DNA of 64,000 bases from the IMG/VR virus record IMGVR_UViG_3300033153_006411, positions 1-64,000 of that record. One strand, given 5' to 3'. Each line of letters opens with the position of its first letter. The first letter of the stretch is position 1. The notes under the pieces are model-generated. The model saw only the letters and a program-made list of their open reading frames with translations, was not told the DNA's origin and did no database searches. Made by a program: the position numbers and the translations under genes. Of the stretch, positions 27,746 to 35,490 are shown piece by piece. Origin of the DNA: a virus.

Positions 27746-27768
27746 TACGGGATGAATGGAGAAACAAA

Positions 27769-29115
27769 ATGAAAACGATTCCAATAGGACCATCAATAGT
27801 GATGATGGTCGGTCCTTCTGGGGCTGGCAAGAGTACATTGATAGAAAGGCACTTCAACTCGCGTGAAGTCATTTCTACCGATGCTCTGCGCGTGGAATTT
27901 ACCGGCGACAAGCGTCGGCAAGATAAGGACGATGAGGTGCTGGCCGAGGTCAGTCGCCGTGTCGAAGCGAAAATTAATGTCGGGCAGCGCGTTGTTATCG
28001 ACGCCACCCACGTGCGCGACCAAGATCGTCGCCGCTCACTCGAACTCGGACTGATGCTGGATGTCCCAATAACCTACTTGGTGGTGAACCGGTCGGTTGA
28101 ATCCAAAATGCAAAAAGCAGGTTGGAGAAAGGACATTTACGTTAAGAAGCTCACTAGCGGAAAACTTGTTAGCCTCATCGAGGCACACGAAGATACCTTC
28201 GTAGCCAACGAACACAAAATTCTTGCCGGTGACAGTCAAGGTAAGAAAGTCACGGTTATCGATACTCGCGTGGAAGAGTTCAAAGTCGCCCGCGAACTAT
28301 CACGGGAAAATCCGGTTGAACAGTTGATATCGAGTGGTTTCAATCGCGTGCGTGTCGTCGCTGACGTGCACGGAAATCTGGAATCATTTCGTAAGGCTAT
28401 CGACGTACCCGAGGACACCTTCCTGTTGTTTTTGGGAGACCTATTGGACTACGATGTCCGTGGTATCCAGATTGTAGAACGTGTGTACAAAATGGTTCAA
28501 GAAGGCCGTGCTATCACTCTTCGTGGTAATCACGAACGGAAGATTGCGAACTGGGTTGTCAAGGAGCGTGGTAACGGTTTCGAAGGGAGTATCACTTCCG
28601 GCAACGACTTCACTGTTAATATGGTTAAGGCTATGACGCCAGCGCGTCGTGCTTTGTGGGAACGAAGGTTCCTAGCTCTGGTTGACCTGTCTCCTGATTG
28701 GATACAACTGGATCGGTTTCTATTCGTTCACGGTGCAGCACACCGCTCTATTTGGGATGATACATTATTCCGTGCAGAGGAAGAATCGAAGCGTATGGCC
28801 ATGGCCATGTTCGGTGAGTCCACAGGCAAGACCATCGGCGGTTACCCTGAGCGGTTGTACAACTGGGTTGATGATATTCCCACCCGACACACCGCTGTCG
28901 TTGGGCATGCCGTACTGTCAACCGAGGAGCCATTAACCAAAACCAATGACAAGGGTGGTAAGGCTATTTTCCTTGACACTGGTTCCTCGAAGGACATAGA
29001 TGACTTCGGTCGCGGTCCTGCTGTTCGTGGACACCTGTCATGGATGGAACTGAGCATTGGGGCTTTGTCACGCAATGGCAGCTATGTGGTGTTCGATGCA
29101 TTTGGTCGGGACTGA
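27769..29115 (+). CDS. Polynucleotide kinase-phosphatase (Pnkp-like)
   Basis: 448 residues. Residues 15-23 are a kinase P-loop (GPSGAGKST). From about residue 195 a calcineurin-type phosphatase follows: A-D-V-H-G-N, L-G-D-L-L-D-Y-D, L-R-G-N-H-E-R and V-V-G-H-A. This equals the first two domains of bacterial Pnkp RNA-repair enzymes; the ligase domain is absent here. It would heal RNA ends (5'-OH phosphorylation, 2',3'-phosphate removal). A ligase-like gene lies 2 kb downstream. Confidence 0.85.
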   Translation: MKTIPIGPSIVMMVGPSGAGKSTLIERHFNSREVISTDALRVEFTGDKRRQDKDDEVLAEVSRRVEAKINVGQRVVIDATHVRDQDRRRSLELGLMLDVPITYLVVNRSVESKMQKAGWRKDIYVKKLTSGKLVSLIEAHEDTFVANEHKILAGDSQGKKVTVIDTRVEEFKVARELSRENPVEQLISSGFNRVRVVADVHGNLESFRKAIDVPEDTFLLFLGDLLDYDVRGIQIVERVYKMVQEGRAITLRGNHERKIANWVVKERGNGFEGSITSGNDFTVNMVKAMTPARRALWERRFLALVDLSPDWIQLDRFLFVHGAAHRSIWDDTLFRAEEESKRMAMAMFGESTGKTIGGYPERLYNWVDDIPTRHTAVVGHAVLSTEEPLTKTNDKGGKAIFLDTGSSKDIDDFGRGPAVRGHLSWMELSIGALSRNGSYVVFDAFGRD

Positions 29116-29461
29116 AAAACCACACAACCAACGTCGCGTATGGTTTGCATACGCGATGTTGGTTTTAATGAACATCATCGACGTGGTGTTCACCCGCACA
29201 GCCCTCTTCGTGAACACCACTGAAGCCAATCCCGTTATGAACCACATGTACCAGAACTTCGGTATATGGGGTATAATTGCCGTGAAGATATTTTTCCTGA
29301 CATTACTCGGATTCACGATTAAACACCTCCCACAACTACATGCAGGTTACCGAACAGTATTTTATTGCGCAGTTGGAATCTACGGATTACTGGCTGCTTA
29401 CCACGCATACTGGTTATTCGGAATAGACCCCCGATGGATAAGTAATATACACTTTGGATAA
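29096..29461 (+). CDS. Small membrane protein, DUF5658-like
   Basis: 121 residues from ATG 29096, overlapping the kinase gene by 20 bases. Three to four hydrophobic segments: about residues 15-32, 55-75 and 85-110. The pattern N-I-I-D-V-V-F-T...T-E-A-N-P-V-M, then a hydrophobic V-K-I-F-F, matches a small inner-membrane family of unknown function (DUF5658 by recall). The ribosome site is weak, so the exact start is uncertain. Confidence 0.65.
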   Translation: MHLVGTEKPHNQRRVWFAYAMLVLMNIIDVVFTRTALFVNTTEANPVMNHMYQNFGIWGIIAVKIFFLTLLGFTIKHLPQLHAGYRTVFYCAVGIYGLLAAYHAYWLFGIDPRWISNIHFG

Positions 29462-29476
29462 TTGGAGAAATTAATT

Positions 29477-31102
29477 ATGCTACGTACAAAATCATCAAGT
29501 TGGTTCATTCCATTCTGCTTTGTCGGAGCGTTGATAGGTATAATTCTCACGACCGGTCACTCTCCTGCCGCCCAACTCCGCTACGACACCAGTTCTCAAC
29601 TGAATTACGGCGAACAATTCCAACGGGTACTCGATGCAATACGTGGCAATAGCGTTAATGCCGAGGCAGTAAAATCAGAGGAAGATTTATTCAATATTGC
29701 CGTCGATGCCATTTTGGAAAAAATTGGTGATAAGCACGGAAGATATTTTTCCGCTGAAGAATACCAACGGTTACAAGGCGACCTTCGACCTGCAAATTAT
29801 ACCGGTGTGGGGATTCAAATTGCTCCCGGCGCAGGTGGTGCCATTATTCTCAACATATTTGACAATTCTCCATTGCATAACATGGGCGTTAGAGTAGGTG
29901 ATTTAATCACCGCTGCTGGTTCTCTGGGTGAACCGATGGTTGAATACGATCCAGAAGACCTGATGGTAATCGTAACCGCAATTAAAGGACGGGCAGGGAC
30001 GGATGTTATATTAAACACCAGACGTGGAACTCGGAACCTTCCGCCTATTACTGTTCCACGAATACAGACTAGAAATCAATACGTGTATATGAAACGTTCC
30101 GAGACCGGAGTTCTCACAATACGAGTGACACAGTTTTCCGGTTCAGTCATCGGTGATATCAAATCTATGCTATCAGATCGAGGGTGGTTAGGTAGAAACG
30201 ACGTGCTGGATACGAGTATTATCAAAGGTGTGGTTTTGGATTTGCGGGGTAATCCCGGTGGTATATTGGGTCAAGCGGTATACGTTAGTGATTTGTTTCT
30301 CCCAAAGGACGTATCAGCAGTTCGCGTCATCGAGCGCCCCGAAGTTGAAGGCGGACCGGCTATGGCGTATAATTACCTAACTGCTGACGAAAGAATGTTC
30401 CCTGTTGATATTCCACGAGTAATATTGATAAACGGCGGTTCGGCGTCTGCATCGGAAATCGTTGCCGGAGCAGTACAAACACATGCCGAAGGTCTCATCA
30501 TGGGTATTAAATCCTACGGTAAAGGTTCGGTGCAAACTGTCATTGATTTGCCCGGAGGAACCGGCATTAAAACCACCTCGGCTATCTACTTTGCGGGTGG
30601 CACCATGGAAATCGATGGTATCGGAGTAATGCCTGATGCTGTAGTTCTTCAACCCGACCCTATCGGACTGAGTGCCGACGACAAGAGTTTCAATGGTCAC
30701 CTTATAAAGATTTCAATGGACCCCGAAATGGATCACCAATTGAATGTGGCTCATACTTACATCAATGCATTTATCAGTGGTGAGCATGTATTGGACGTAC
30801 CGGAATCACGACAGGCTGCGGAAAACAAAGCACACGGTGCTGAAACCAAACTCATAAACATTTGCGACCAACGGGGACTTCGGGGTTGTCCACCAGTGGA
30901 TATCACATTATTCGAAAACATTGATCACGGTTCGTTTTTATCAGATACGGATGCTGCGGGTTGGATGTGTTACCCAGACGAAGGAGAAACCGAGTGGGAC
31001 GACATGTCATTTCTGGATGGCTACGGCATAAGTGATTTATTCAGCCTTTCTTTATCGGGCCAAATGTGTCCAAATGACGAAATAACATTTACGTTGGAAT
31101 AA
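29477..31102 (+). CDS. S41-family C-terminal processing protease
   Basis: 541 residues from ATG 29477 (GGAG at 29464). An N-terminal hydrophobic segment at about residues 10-27 could be a signal anchor. A PDZ domain spans about 90-190 (G-V-G-I-Q-I...V-G-D-L-I). The protease core has D-L-R-G-N-P-G-G, the nucleophile in G-G-S-A-S-A-S-E (near 320) and the base Lys in G-K-G-S-V-Q (near 348). CtpA/Prc enzymes act in the periplasm. A full-length S41 protease in a phage is unusual; possible roles are envelope or virion-protein maturation. Confidence 0.9.
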   Translation: MLRTKSSSWFIPFCFVGALIGIILTTGHSPAAQLRYDTSSQLNYGEQFQRVLDAIRGNSVNAEAVKSEEDLFNIAVDAILEKIGDKHGRYFSAEEYQRLQGDLRPANYTGVGIQIAPGAGGAIILNIFDNSPLHNMGVRVGDLITAAGSLGEPMVEYDPEDLMVIVTAIKGRAGTDVILNTRRGTRNLPPITVPRIQTRNQYVYMKRSETGVLTIRVTQFSGSVIGDIKSMLSDRGWLGRNDVLDTSIIKGVVLDLRGNPGGILGQAVYVSDLFLPKDVSAVRVIERPEVEGGPAMAYNYLTADERMFPVDIPRVILINGGSASASEIVAGAVQTHAEGLIMGIKSYGKGSVQTVIDLPGGTGIKTTSAIYFAGGTMEIDGIGVMPDAVVLQPDPIGLSADDKSFNGHLIKISMDPEMDHQLNVAHTYINAFISGEHVLDVPESRQAAENKAHGAETKLINICDQRGLRGCPPVDITLFENIDHGSFLSDTDAAGWMCYPDEGETEWDDMSFLDGYGISDLFSLSLSGQMCPNDEITFTLE

Positions 31103-31836
31103 TGTCGAAGTTCCCAACAATCAAGACAATCGACGACGTACTGCCGTTCGTCAAGCATCACGAAGAGTTCACCGTGACTGAACATCAATGGGGTATATCA
31201 ATTGATTACCAGACACCAGATGTAACCACGTTCAATACCCCACAGGCGAGAGAATGTCGCGGCATAAAATTCCGCTTGGACGGTAGTCTTCTAGCTCGCC
31301 CTTATCACAAGTTCTTCAATATCGGTGGTTCGCGAATGCGCACTGAAGCATTGATTGCGTCAGGGCGCTTCGACAACAAACACACTATCCTCTATATGCC
31401 GCATGGCTCGATGATTCACCCAATCGTTCATAATGACACGGTGTTCTTTTGCACCCGCTCGGGGATCACTGACGTAGCTGAGCAAGCACTCAGGTTTGTC
31501 ACGCCTGTCCACGACTCACAGAACGCCGGACCGTGGTGTACGGATTTCTGCTATGATTTGGCAAAATCAAATCTCACAGCAATTTTTGAATGGTGCCCCC
31601 AAGTTGAACCCGTTCAAAAATATCCAGCAAACAGGCTAGTACTGACCGCTATCCGTACAAATCAAACTGGGGAATACCTCAGCTATGACAGCATGCGAGC
31701 ACTAGCCGGTTCGTACTATATTCCTATGATCGGTTCCTTCGATGGCGACTGGACAGACGTTGCGAAAAATGAAAGTTATGTCATTCGGTGGAATGATGGT
31801 ATGATGGGTAAACTCAGAAATAATCGCGGAAAATGA
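31102..31836 (+). CDS. T4 RNA ligase 1-like protein, nucleophile Lys replaced
   Basis: 244 residues, TAATG overlap with the protease gene. Rnl1-family marks: E-C-R-G-I-K-F and A-R-P-Y-H-K-F-F-N-I before motif I, F-E-W-C-P (motif IV) and E-S-Y-V-I-R-W...K-L (motif V). Motif I, normally K-x-D-G-S with Lys99 in T4 Rnl1, reads M-P-H-G-S with Met at residue 99 (codon 31396-31398, one base from AAG). It lacks the Rnl1 C-terminal domain. It may be inactive, regulatory or use another residue. Confidence 0.75.
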   Translation: MSKFPTIKTIDDVLPFVKHHEEFTVTEHQWGISIDYQTPDVTTFNTPQARECRGIKFRLDGSLLARPYHKFFNIGGSRMRTEALIASGRFDNKHTILYMPHGSMIHPIVHNDTVFFCTRSGITDVAEQALRFVTPVHDSQNAGPWCTDFCYDLAKSNLTAIFEWCPQVEPVQKYPANRLVLTAIRTNQTGEYLSYDSMRALAGSYYIPMIGSFDGDWTDVAKNESYVIRWNDGMMGKLRNNRGK

Positions 31837-31837
31837 T

Positions 31838-32086
31838 ATGGATTTAAGCAATTACGGAGAAGATATTTTGACTGCTGATGGGTTGGACGATGCCATAATC
31901 GGTGTCGGTACCCGATGTGGTCAACCACCCATTGCAGTGTACGATGTATCGAAGGTGCTTGACATTCTCGTGGATCGCGACGGCATGACATATGAAGAAG
32001 CTGAAGAATACTTCGGTTTCAATATCGAAGGAGCGTGGGTCGGGGGACAAACCCCAATCTGGCTTCGCGTACCAGAGCAAGACTAA
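31838..32086 (+). CDS. Conserved small phage protein
   Basis: 82 residues. The compact pattern D-D-A-I-I-G-V-G...Y-D-V-S-K-V-L-D-I-L, M-T-Y-E-E-A-E-E-Y-F-G-F-N, W-V-G-G-Q-T-P is one I recall as widespread in phage and some bacterial genomes, function unknown. Starts 1 base after the previous stop. Confidence 0.8.
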   Translation: MDLSNYGEDILTADGLDDAIIGVGTRCGQPPIAVYDVSKVLDILVDRDGMTYEEAEEYFGFNIEGAWVGGQTPIWLRVPEQD

Positions 32087-32103
32087 CTCACTAGGAGAAA
32101 GAA

Positions 32104-32295
32104 ATGAACTACGACGACCACGAAGATTTTAACAAGCATAGATTACCACATGAAGCAACGAAAGAATTCGCGAATGCTCGTGCCGCAGTGTACGACAACG
32201 CCAATGCAGTTTTTGCTGGCGGCACCCGAGATGGTATTGCTGCCCTCGTATTGGGTGGTACACTTTATCTAATAGCTAGTGCCTTACTTCTGTAA
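32104..32295 (+). CDS. Small tail-anchored membrane protein
   Basis: 63 residues, SD AGGAGAAAGAA before ATG 32104. A charged N-terminal half is followed by one hydrophobic helix at about residues 44-63 ending at the C-terminus. Stop overlaps the next start (TAATG). Confidence 0.75.
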   Translation: MNYDDHEDFNKHRLPHEATKEFANARAAVYDNANAVFAGGTRDGIAALVLGGTLYLIASALLL

Positions 32296-32663
32296 TGAAT
32301 ACTGATATATTGATGACATCCATATGCATCGTTTTGGCTATGGTGGCGATATATGTGATCCTCATCAGGAAGCATGCATCCAAAGATGAACGTGCCCGCG
32401 TCGAACGAACGTTGTATGCATCAGCCGGTGAAATTGTTACGTGCCTGAACGGACATGAGATATGTGAGTTGGCTAAGGATATTTTTGTAGCTGACTTAAT
32501 CAGTGTTAGTCAGTTCAAAAACTGGCGTCACCAACCACAGCCACAGCCGCATGATCCAATAACACCGTGTATGGTATGTAGAGCGCCCTATGTTAACTCA
32601 ACTACAGCGTATGGTGGAACACAGTTGCACATCGATGGCGAGTGGAGAACCACCCGCTCTTAA
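32295..32663 (+). CDS. Small membrane protein with Cys/His motif
   Basis: 122 residues. Residues 5-24 form an N-terminal membrane helix followed by basic residues. The soluble part has C-L-N-G-H-E-I-C and C-M-V-C-R-A-P-Y, a possible zinc site. It converges with the LamG-like gene, overlapping by 4 bases at the stops. Confidence 0.7.
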   Translation: MNTDILMTSICIVLAMVAIYVILIRKHASKDERARVERTLYASAGEIVTCLNGHEICELAKDIFVADLISVSQFKNWRHQPQPQPHDPITPCMVCRAPYVNSTTAYGGTQLHIDGEWRTTRS

Positions 32664-33532
32664 AGTCCTGCGTTGTAATGTGCAAGGATTCGGGCATCGG
32701 GTAGCATGTAGTTGTAGATAGCTATGTTATCGTACTGGCCATCCGTCCGCGAAAAACTATCAAACGATGTATAACCAACTCTGAAAAATGTTTGGTTACC
32801 ACCCCCATTATAACCAGTGGCGTAACCCACAGTATCATATTCTACCCCATCGATCCAGAATGTAATCGTTTTCGCTAATCCGTTCCGTGTGGTAACAATA
32901 TGATGAACGGTGTTGAGTGATAACTGCGCCGTCGCCGATGTCGTGACTATTGGCGAGCGAACATTGATTTCGTGATAGGCTCCGAGATGACCGGTGGAAT
33001 TCACCGTTAAACTCCATAAGGCATTGTATTGAGCCTGTGGTAGGTTCGTCTGTGTACCACAGTGCACTATATGGTTCCGATCATTCAATGCACCACTTCC
33101 GCCACTAAAAGTATCCAACTTAACCCAACATTCAATGCTCATGTAGCTTATTAACTGCAAGAGATTTTGACCAGTCTGAATCAGGTGCCCTCCATTGTAG
33201 GTGGTGGGTGGGACGATATCTGCATTTGCTCCGGGAAAATCATATACTCCTCCCCCATCATTGACCAATCCGGGGAGGCCGTTAGGACCAGCACCGGGAA
33301 GAAGAGGTGGTGAAGGATTACCAGAAGTGAGCCGTGCATCAAATCCTGTACTCCGCTCGTGACCGGTCACTTGAGCTATGAATGCATTAGGTCCAGAATC
33401 AGTCGTAAATGTACCGCCAATGCCCCACGCATCGTTCAATTCGTAAAAGACGACAGGATTATCAGCAAGCACCTCGTCAGAAGCCGAGATCGTAGGCTGA
33501 TTGACCATATGCGCTGTGATGCCCGCGTGCAT
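32660..33532 (-). CDS. LamG/concanavalin-like lectin-fold protein
   Basis: 290 residues from ATG 33532, which overlaps the stop of the upstream fibre gene (TAATG on the minus strand). Features of the laminin-G-3 jellyroll: Y-E-L-N-D after the start, S-I-E-C-W-V-K-L near 120, H-H-I-V-T-T-R near 210, I-T-F-W-I-D-G-V-E and the final Y-D-N-I-A-I-Y-N-Y. Probably a carbohydrate-binding fibre tip working with the two glycine-rich fibres. Confidence 0.8.
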   Translation of the reverse strand: MHAGITAHMVNQPTISASDEVLADNPVVFYELNDAWGIGGTFTTDSGPNAFIAQVTGHERSTGFDARLTSGNPSPPLLPGAGPNGLPGLVNDGGGVYDFPGANADIVPPTTYNGGHLIQTGQNLLQLISYMSIECWVKLDTFSGGSGALNDRNHIVHCGTQTNLPQAQYNALWSLTVNSTGHLGAYHEINVRSPIVTTSATAQLSLNTVHHIVTTRNGLAKTITFWIDGVEYDTVGYATGYNGGGNQTFFRVGYTSFDSFSRTDGQYDNIAIYNYMLPDARILAHYNAGL

Positions 33533-35436
33533 TATACAGGCACCAAGTTGCCGAACAATGTCCAAGTAGTGGTGGTCACTTTAAGAGCCGTTGCTACTGC
33601 ATATTGCCCGTTCAATACTAGAGTTAAGTTTGCATTAACATTTAGCGTATCGGTGTCTATTGCTACCGTTGTTGCTCCCGCTCCCAGTTGTTGAAAATGG
33701 ATTTCTGTTCCTATAGGATATGCAACAGAAGCATTGGATGGAAGTGTCACTGTGTTTGCACCTGCATTGTCCATTGTAACCATTTTACCAGAGTGTCCCA
33801 ATGTAAACGCACCGGGTCCATATGACACTCCTGTTTGTATTTCGAATTCAAGTTTTGCGTCTATACCACCATTCACAACTAGCGTAGACCCATCCCATGT
33901 GAAGTTCGGGTCACCTTCGAGTGTTCCGTCACCGGTCCATACACCGATCTGATTATTAACAGGGGTGCCTACCTTTATTACATCACCAGCACCCGCTACA
34001 GTCTGCCATGTTGCAGTGGTTGCACTAGTGGCTACTAGAGTCTGTCCAATTGTTGGGGGTATTGCGGCGTCTACATTTACGTCTGCACCAGTAGTGGCTA
34101 GGTCGGAAGCTGCACCGACATCCTGCCATGTTGCAGTGGTTGCACTAGTGGCTATTAGAAACTGTCCGATTGTTGGGGGTGCGGCGAGGTCTATGTTTAC
34201 GTCTGCACCACTCGTGGCTAGGTCGGAAGCCGCAGCGCCACTAGCTGTGAGATCGATACCATTCCAAGTAATAGTACCGCCATCGTTATATAATTTGTCT
34301 GTTGTAACAGTTGGGGCTGTTTGGGAAGGAATAACAATAGCACCGGAAGAACCACCACCAGCACCAGCGCCCGGGGTTAGTGTCACGTTACCACCAGCCG
34401 CTATTCCGAGTGCATCACCAGCAGTCACGTTAACGTCACCACCGACACCACTCAATTGCGGTAGACCGCCGAGGATGTTAACGTCACCACCACCACCAGT
34501 ACCAGTACCACCAGCACCACCGATAACAGACGCAGCACCACCAGCACCGTTGGAAGTATCACCTTCACCACCGGTTATGGAGATCGCACCACCAGTATTT
34601 GCGGCACCAACGCCAGCACCGGCAGTCAATGAAATTGGGGCACCGTCGGCGGCAACAGAAGCACCGGGGTTGATTATTACTTCACCACCAATACCTGTTG
34701 TGGAGTCACCACCAGTAATCGCAACTGCACCACCAGCGGCGGCAGTACCAACACCACCTGTAATGGATACGCTACCACCAACATTACCAGTACCAGAATC
34801 ACCAGCACCGATGGACACAAGTCCACCCAGTCCGATTGCAGCATCACCAGCAGCAAGAACAACACTACCACCAATACCAGCAGCAGCACCACCAGCACCA
34901 GCAGTCAAGCCGATATCACCGCCGTTACCATTGGTACCACCATCACCGGTTACGAAGTTCATAGTACCACCAGCGGCGGCTATGTTGCCGTCACCAGTTG
35001 TGACCGTGAACCCGACACCAGTATTACCGGCATTGCCAGTAGGGGTTTCGATATCGAATCCCGCAGTGGACCAATTGAGAACAGAAGCGGGCACAACATA
35101 GGTGCCAGAGTTATCACCCATGGTGAATGCGATAATGTTATCATCGACACCCGTGAAGTTTTCGACATAAATTTGGGTGTTGAGATCGGCGTCTTCTAGT
35201 TTGGACAGTACGACACCACTAACACCAGCTAGGATAGCCCAACCACCACTGTATATTTCGAAGTCACCAAAGTCAGTGTTGTACCGCATCATGCCATTGG
35301 TTGGTGAGGCAGGGCGTTGAGCCGTGCCACCAACTGGGATGGTCATCGAGGTAGTCCCGGGCAATTCAACGAGAGTTTCACCCGAGGCTGCAATAGTAGG
35401 CCAGAGTGTATCTCTCCAGTGGTTTTCTTGTGTCAT
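33532..35436 (-). CDS. Glycine-rich fibre protein, paralogue A
   Basis: 634 residues. The N-terminal 110 residues (MTQENHWRDTLWPTI...) are closely similar to those of the 35491 gene. Residues about 130-370 are imperfect repeats of about 13-20 residues with Gly-Gly or Gly-Asp turns (such as GGAISITGGEGD), a composition typical of stacked beta or polyglycine adhesin folds. Next come two repeats of S-D-L-A-T-(S/T)-G-A-D-V-N and a different C-terminal tip (LEFEIQTGVSYG onward). Late box at 35461. Confidence 0.85.
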   Translation of the reverse strand: MTQENHWRDTLWPTIAASGETLVELPGTTSMTIPVGGTAQRPASPTNGMMRYNTDFGDFEIYSGGWAILAGVSGVVLSKLEDADLNTQIYVENFTGVDDNIIAFTMGDNSGTYVVPASVLNWSTAGFDIETPTGNAGNTGVGFTVTTGDGNIAAAGGTMNFVTGDGGTNGNGGDIGLTAGAGGAAAGIGGSVVLAAGDAAIGLGGLVSIGAGDSGTGNVGGSVSITGGVGTAAAGGAVAITGGDSTTGIGGEVIINPGASVAADGAPISLTAGAGVGAANTGGAISITGGEGDTSNGAGGAASVIGGAGGTGTGGGGDVNILGGLPQLSGVGGDVNVTAGDALGIAAGGNVTLTPGAGAGGGSSGAIVIPSQTAPTVTTDKLYNDGGTITWNGIDLTASGAAASDLATSGADVNIDLAAPPTIGQFLIATSATTATWQDVGAASDLATTGADVNVDAAIPPTIGQTLVATSATTATWQTVAGAGDVIKVGTPVNNQIGVWTGDGTLEGDPNFTWDGSTLVVNGGIDAKLEFEIQTGVSYGPGAFTLGHSGKMVTMDNAGANTVTLPSNASVAYPIGTEIHFQQLGAGATTVAIDTDTLNVNANLTLVLNGQYAVATALKVTTTTWTLFGNLVPV

Positions 35437-35460
35437 GATTCATTCCTGTCAATGCTGTAG

Positions 35461-35466
35461 TATTTA
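35461..35466 (-). promoter_or_regulatory. T4-type late promoter box
   Basis: TAAATA on the minus strand, 25 bases before the ATG at 35436. Confidence 0.5.
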
Positions 35467-35490
35467 CTCATACTTAACACGTTAGCAAGA

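Noticed and set aside
27656-27838. Extended N-terminus of the dCMP deaminase to 27838
   Set aside because: The extension would cover the promoter and start of the divergent kinase gene; ATG 27655 gives the normal family length.
32660-33565. TTG start at 33565 for the LamG-like gene
   Set aside because: ATG 33532 forms the TAATG stop/start overlap used throughout this genome and needs no rare start.
33965-35101. Long plus-strand open frame (378 codons) opposite the glycine-rich fibre A gene
   Set aside because: It is a shadow of GGT/GGC-rich coding on the minus strand and translates into low-complexity Pro/Ala/Ser. The minus-strand gene has a ribosome site, a late box and a paralogue.
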